From positions 47,953-111,952 of the forward strand of contig QEUP01000024.1 in assembly GCA_003577145.1 (NCBI GenBank): a stretch of 64,000 nt of DNA. The letters are read 5' to 3'. Positions 62,800-64,000 of the stretch are shown here, piece after piece (the stretch's first letter is position 1; the number at the start of each line of letters is the position of its first letter). A model generated the notes under the pieces. The model was not told the origin of the DNA and searched no databases. It saw only the letters and a program-made list of their open reading frames with translations. The position numbers were made by a program, and so were the translations under genes. This stretch comes from Acidobacteriota bacterium. Lineage in GTDB: Bacteria; Actinomycetota; Acidimicrobiia; Acidimicrobiales; Microtrichaceae.

Positions 62800-63851
62800 T
62801 GGGCTCAACGGGGCGAGAAGCTCCCGATTGGAACCACCTGATGGATCTTGCGAAGCAGCGGTCTGACGGCGTCGAGGGCACCGTCTCGGTCATCGTGCCG
62901 GTGCACAACAACGCCGACACCATGAAGCGCTGCCTCGAAGCACTGGCTGCGCAGACCTATCCCGTGCCGTTGACGGAGATAGTCGTCGTAGACGACGGGT
63001 CCACGGACGGCCTCGGTGAGGTCGCCGCCGAGTTCCCCTGCAAGCTGGTCATCCAGGACAACCGCGGGTCCTACGCGGCACGAAACCACGGGGTCGCCTC
63101 GTCCCGCGGGCAGATCATCGCGTTCACCGATTCGGACTGCATCCCCGACCGGGATTGGATAACAAGAGGGGTGAGAGTGCTCGCCGACAATCCCGAAGCC
63201 GGCCTGGTCGCGGGAGCAGTAGGCACCTTTGCTCGCGACCCTGAGAGGCCGACCGCGGTCGAGACCTACGATCTCGTCAAGGCCTTCCCTCAACGACGTT
63301 ACGTCCAGGAGTACCATTTCGGCGCGACCGCGAACGTGTTCACTCGGCGATCGGTGTTCGACGAGGTCGGTGGGTTCGATGAGCGGTTGCGTTCGGGTGG
63401 CGATGGCGAGTGGGGTCGCCGCGTGTACGCGGCCGGCTTCAGCGTCGTCTACGCCGCGGATGCGACCGTGCGTCACCCGGCCCGGGCGAGCTGGGGAGAG
63501 CTCTACGCCAAGCTGCGGCGTGTGAATCGAGCGTCTGCTCGGGTGCGAGCCGTCGAAGGCCGGCCTCGGCGCAGGGCCGAGGCGCTGCGAGCAGCCCTCC
63601 GACAGGCGGTACCGCCGCTCGGATCGGCCTATCGGGACCTGCGGTCCTCGGAGCTCTCGGGCATCTCCGAACGGGCGAAGTACGTCCTTGCCCTCTTCTT
63701 CGTCCGCTATATGAGCAGTTGGCTCCTGCTGAGGTATCACGTGCTCGCCACCCGCCAAGACCTGGTCGGGAGCACGGCTCACCGGCAGCTCGACCACGAC
63801 GACCAGCTGCTGCAGGAATCCGACTCGACCATCGGTCCCCTTTCCGCCTGA
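62799..63851 (+). CDS. GT2 family glycosyltransferase
   Basis: A 350-residue GT-A fold glycosyltransferase. Seen are VSVIVPVHNNADTMKRCLEAL (split over positions 16-36), VVVDDGSTDG, the DxD-like FTDSDCIPDRDW and the acceptor-side GGFDERLRSGGDGEWGRRV, with a C-terminal amphipathic helix region. ATG at 62799 shares a base with the preceding TGA (TGATG); ATG 62841 is an alternative. It probably extends a surface polysaccharide whose sugars come from the upstream cluster. Confidence 0.85.
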   Translation: MGSTGREAPDWNHLMDLAKQRSDGVEGTVSVIVPVHNNADTMKRCLEALAAQTYPVPLTEIVVVDDGSTDGLGEVAAEFPCKLVIQDNRGSYAARNHGVASSRGQIIAFTDSDCIPDRDWITRGVRVLADNPEAGLVAGAVGTFARDPERPTAVETYDLVKAFPQRRYVQEYHFGATANVFTRRSVFDEVGGFDERLRSGGDGEWGRRVYAAGFSVVYAADATVRHPARASWGELYAKLRRVNRASARVRAVEGRPRRRAEALRAALRQAVPPLGSAYRDLRSSELSGISERAKYVLALFFVRYMSSWLLLRYHVLATRQDLVGSTAHRQLDHDDQLLQESDSTIGPLSA

Positions 63852-63902
63852 GTCCGATCACATGCGTTCACCCACTCAGTCGCCGCAAGCACCAGATGGG
63901 CT

Positions 63903-64000
63903 ATGTCGGACCGTGACGAACGAGGTCTTCAACTCGTGAGCGACGAGAGCACTCAGCGTAAGTCGCCGGGTCGCGCCACGCGGACTCTGGAGTGGCTGAA
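63903..64000 (+). CDS. Partial gene running off the window end
   Basis: ATG at 63903 opens a frame of 32 codons with no stop before the end of the window (MSDRDERGLQLVSDEST...). A GTG at 63936 is in the same frame and could be the true start. Too short to assign. Confidence 0.4.
   Translation, partial: MSDRDERGLQLVSDESTQRKSPGRATRTLEWL

Overview
This is a GC-rich, gene-dense chromosomal window from an actinobacterium. A marine or soil acidimicrobiia-like lineage is plausible, but that is inference. The actinobacterial signs are a mycothiol cysteine ligase (MshC), an NdgR/LtbR-type IclR regulator divergent from leuCD, a 'Leu-Val-Val-Val' leader peptide before ilvB and a four-leucine leader peptide before leuA, GTG starts and many ATGA/TGATG overlaps. 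No rRNA, tRNA, phage, IS element or CRISPR array was recognised.

Layout. 95-4953 (minus): an ATPase-permease-ATPase-permease ABC-2 operon ending in a MATE exporter. 5130-6812: ilvD. 6922-20568: an accessory envelope/stress block with two membrane-anchored Ser/Thr kinases carrying NHL propellers, an ECF sigma factor, an Hsp70-type ATPase fused to a PQQ-like propeller, a C39-like protease with calcium-loop repeats, two dynamin-like GTPases and a proline-rich single-pass membrane protein. 20995-24308: nitroreductase, mshC and a frameshifted acidic repeat protein related to the C39 protein. 24874-28556: ilvB leader, ilvB, ilvN, ilvC. 28553-36677: secreted lipoproteins, a GH92 alpha-mannosidase, a GT-C glycosyltransferase and an acyltransferase with two SGNH domains. 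36866-45430: SLC13-type permease, serC, aspartate aminotransferase, S9 peptidase, a minisatellite, a DUF2007-like protein and serA. 45514-52322: leuA leader, leuA, a beta-propeller lipoprotein, leuD, leuC, ndgR-like regulator. 52477-55171: greA and two paralogous lipoproteins. 55317-64000: a sugar-nucleotide/polysaccharide cluster with three C-methyltransferase-like proteins, rfbF, an SDR epimerase/dehydratase, a frame-broken secreted beta-sandwich protein and a GT2 glycosyltransferase.

Most striking signal. An exactly 50-bp palindromic element (outer arms GTTTTGTGAAC/GTTCACAAAAC, core GGCCCCTATAGGGGCC) occurs three times, each next to a branched-chain amino acid gene (ilvD, ilvC, and between leuCD and the IclR regulator). 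The other two BCAA units, ilvBN and leuA, instead carry leader-peptide attenuators. The window therefore seems to show a two-layer BCAA regulon: a palindrome-based one, possibly read by the IclR protein, and a ribosome-mediated one. A 59-bp tandem duplication that copies the ribosome-binding site and start of ilvN, leaving a 21-codon decoy ORF, is a second oddity. The kinase/sigma/Hsp70/dynamin block is the best candidate for an undescribed multi-protein system.
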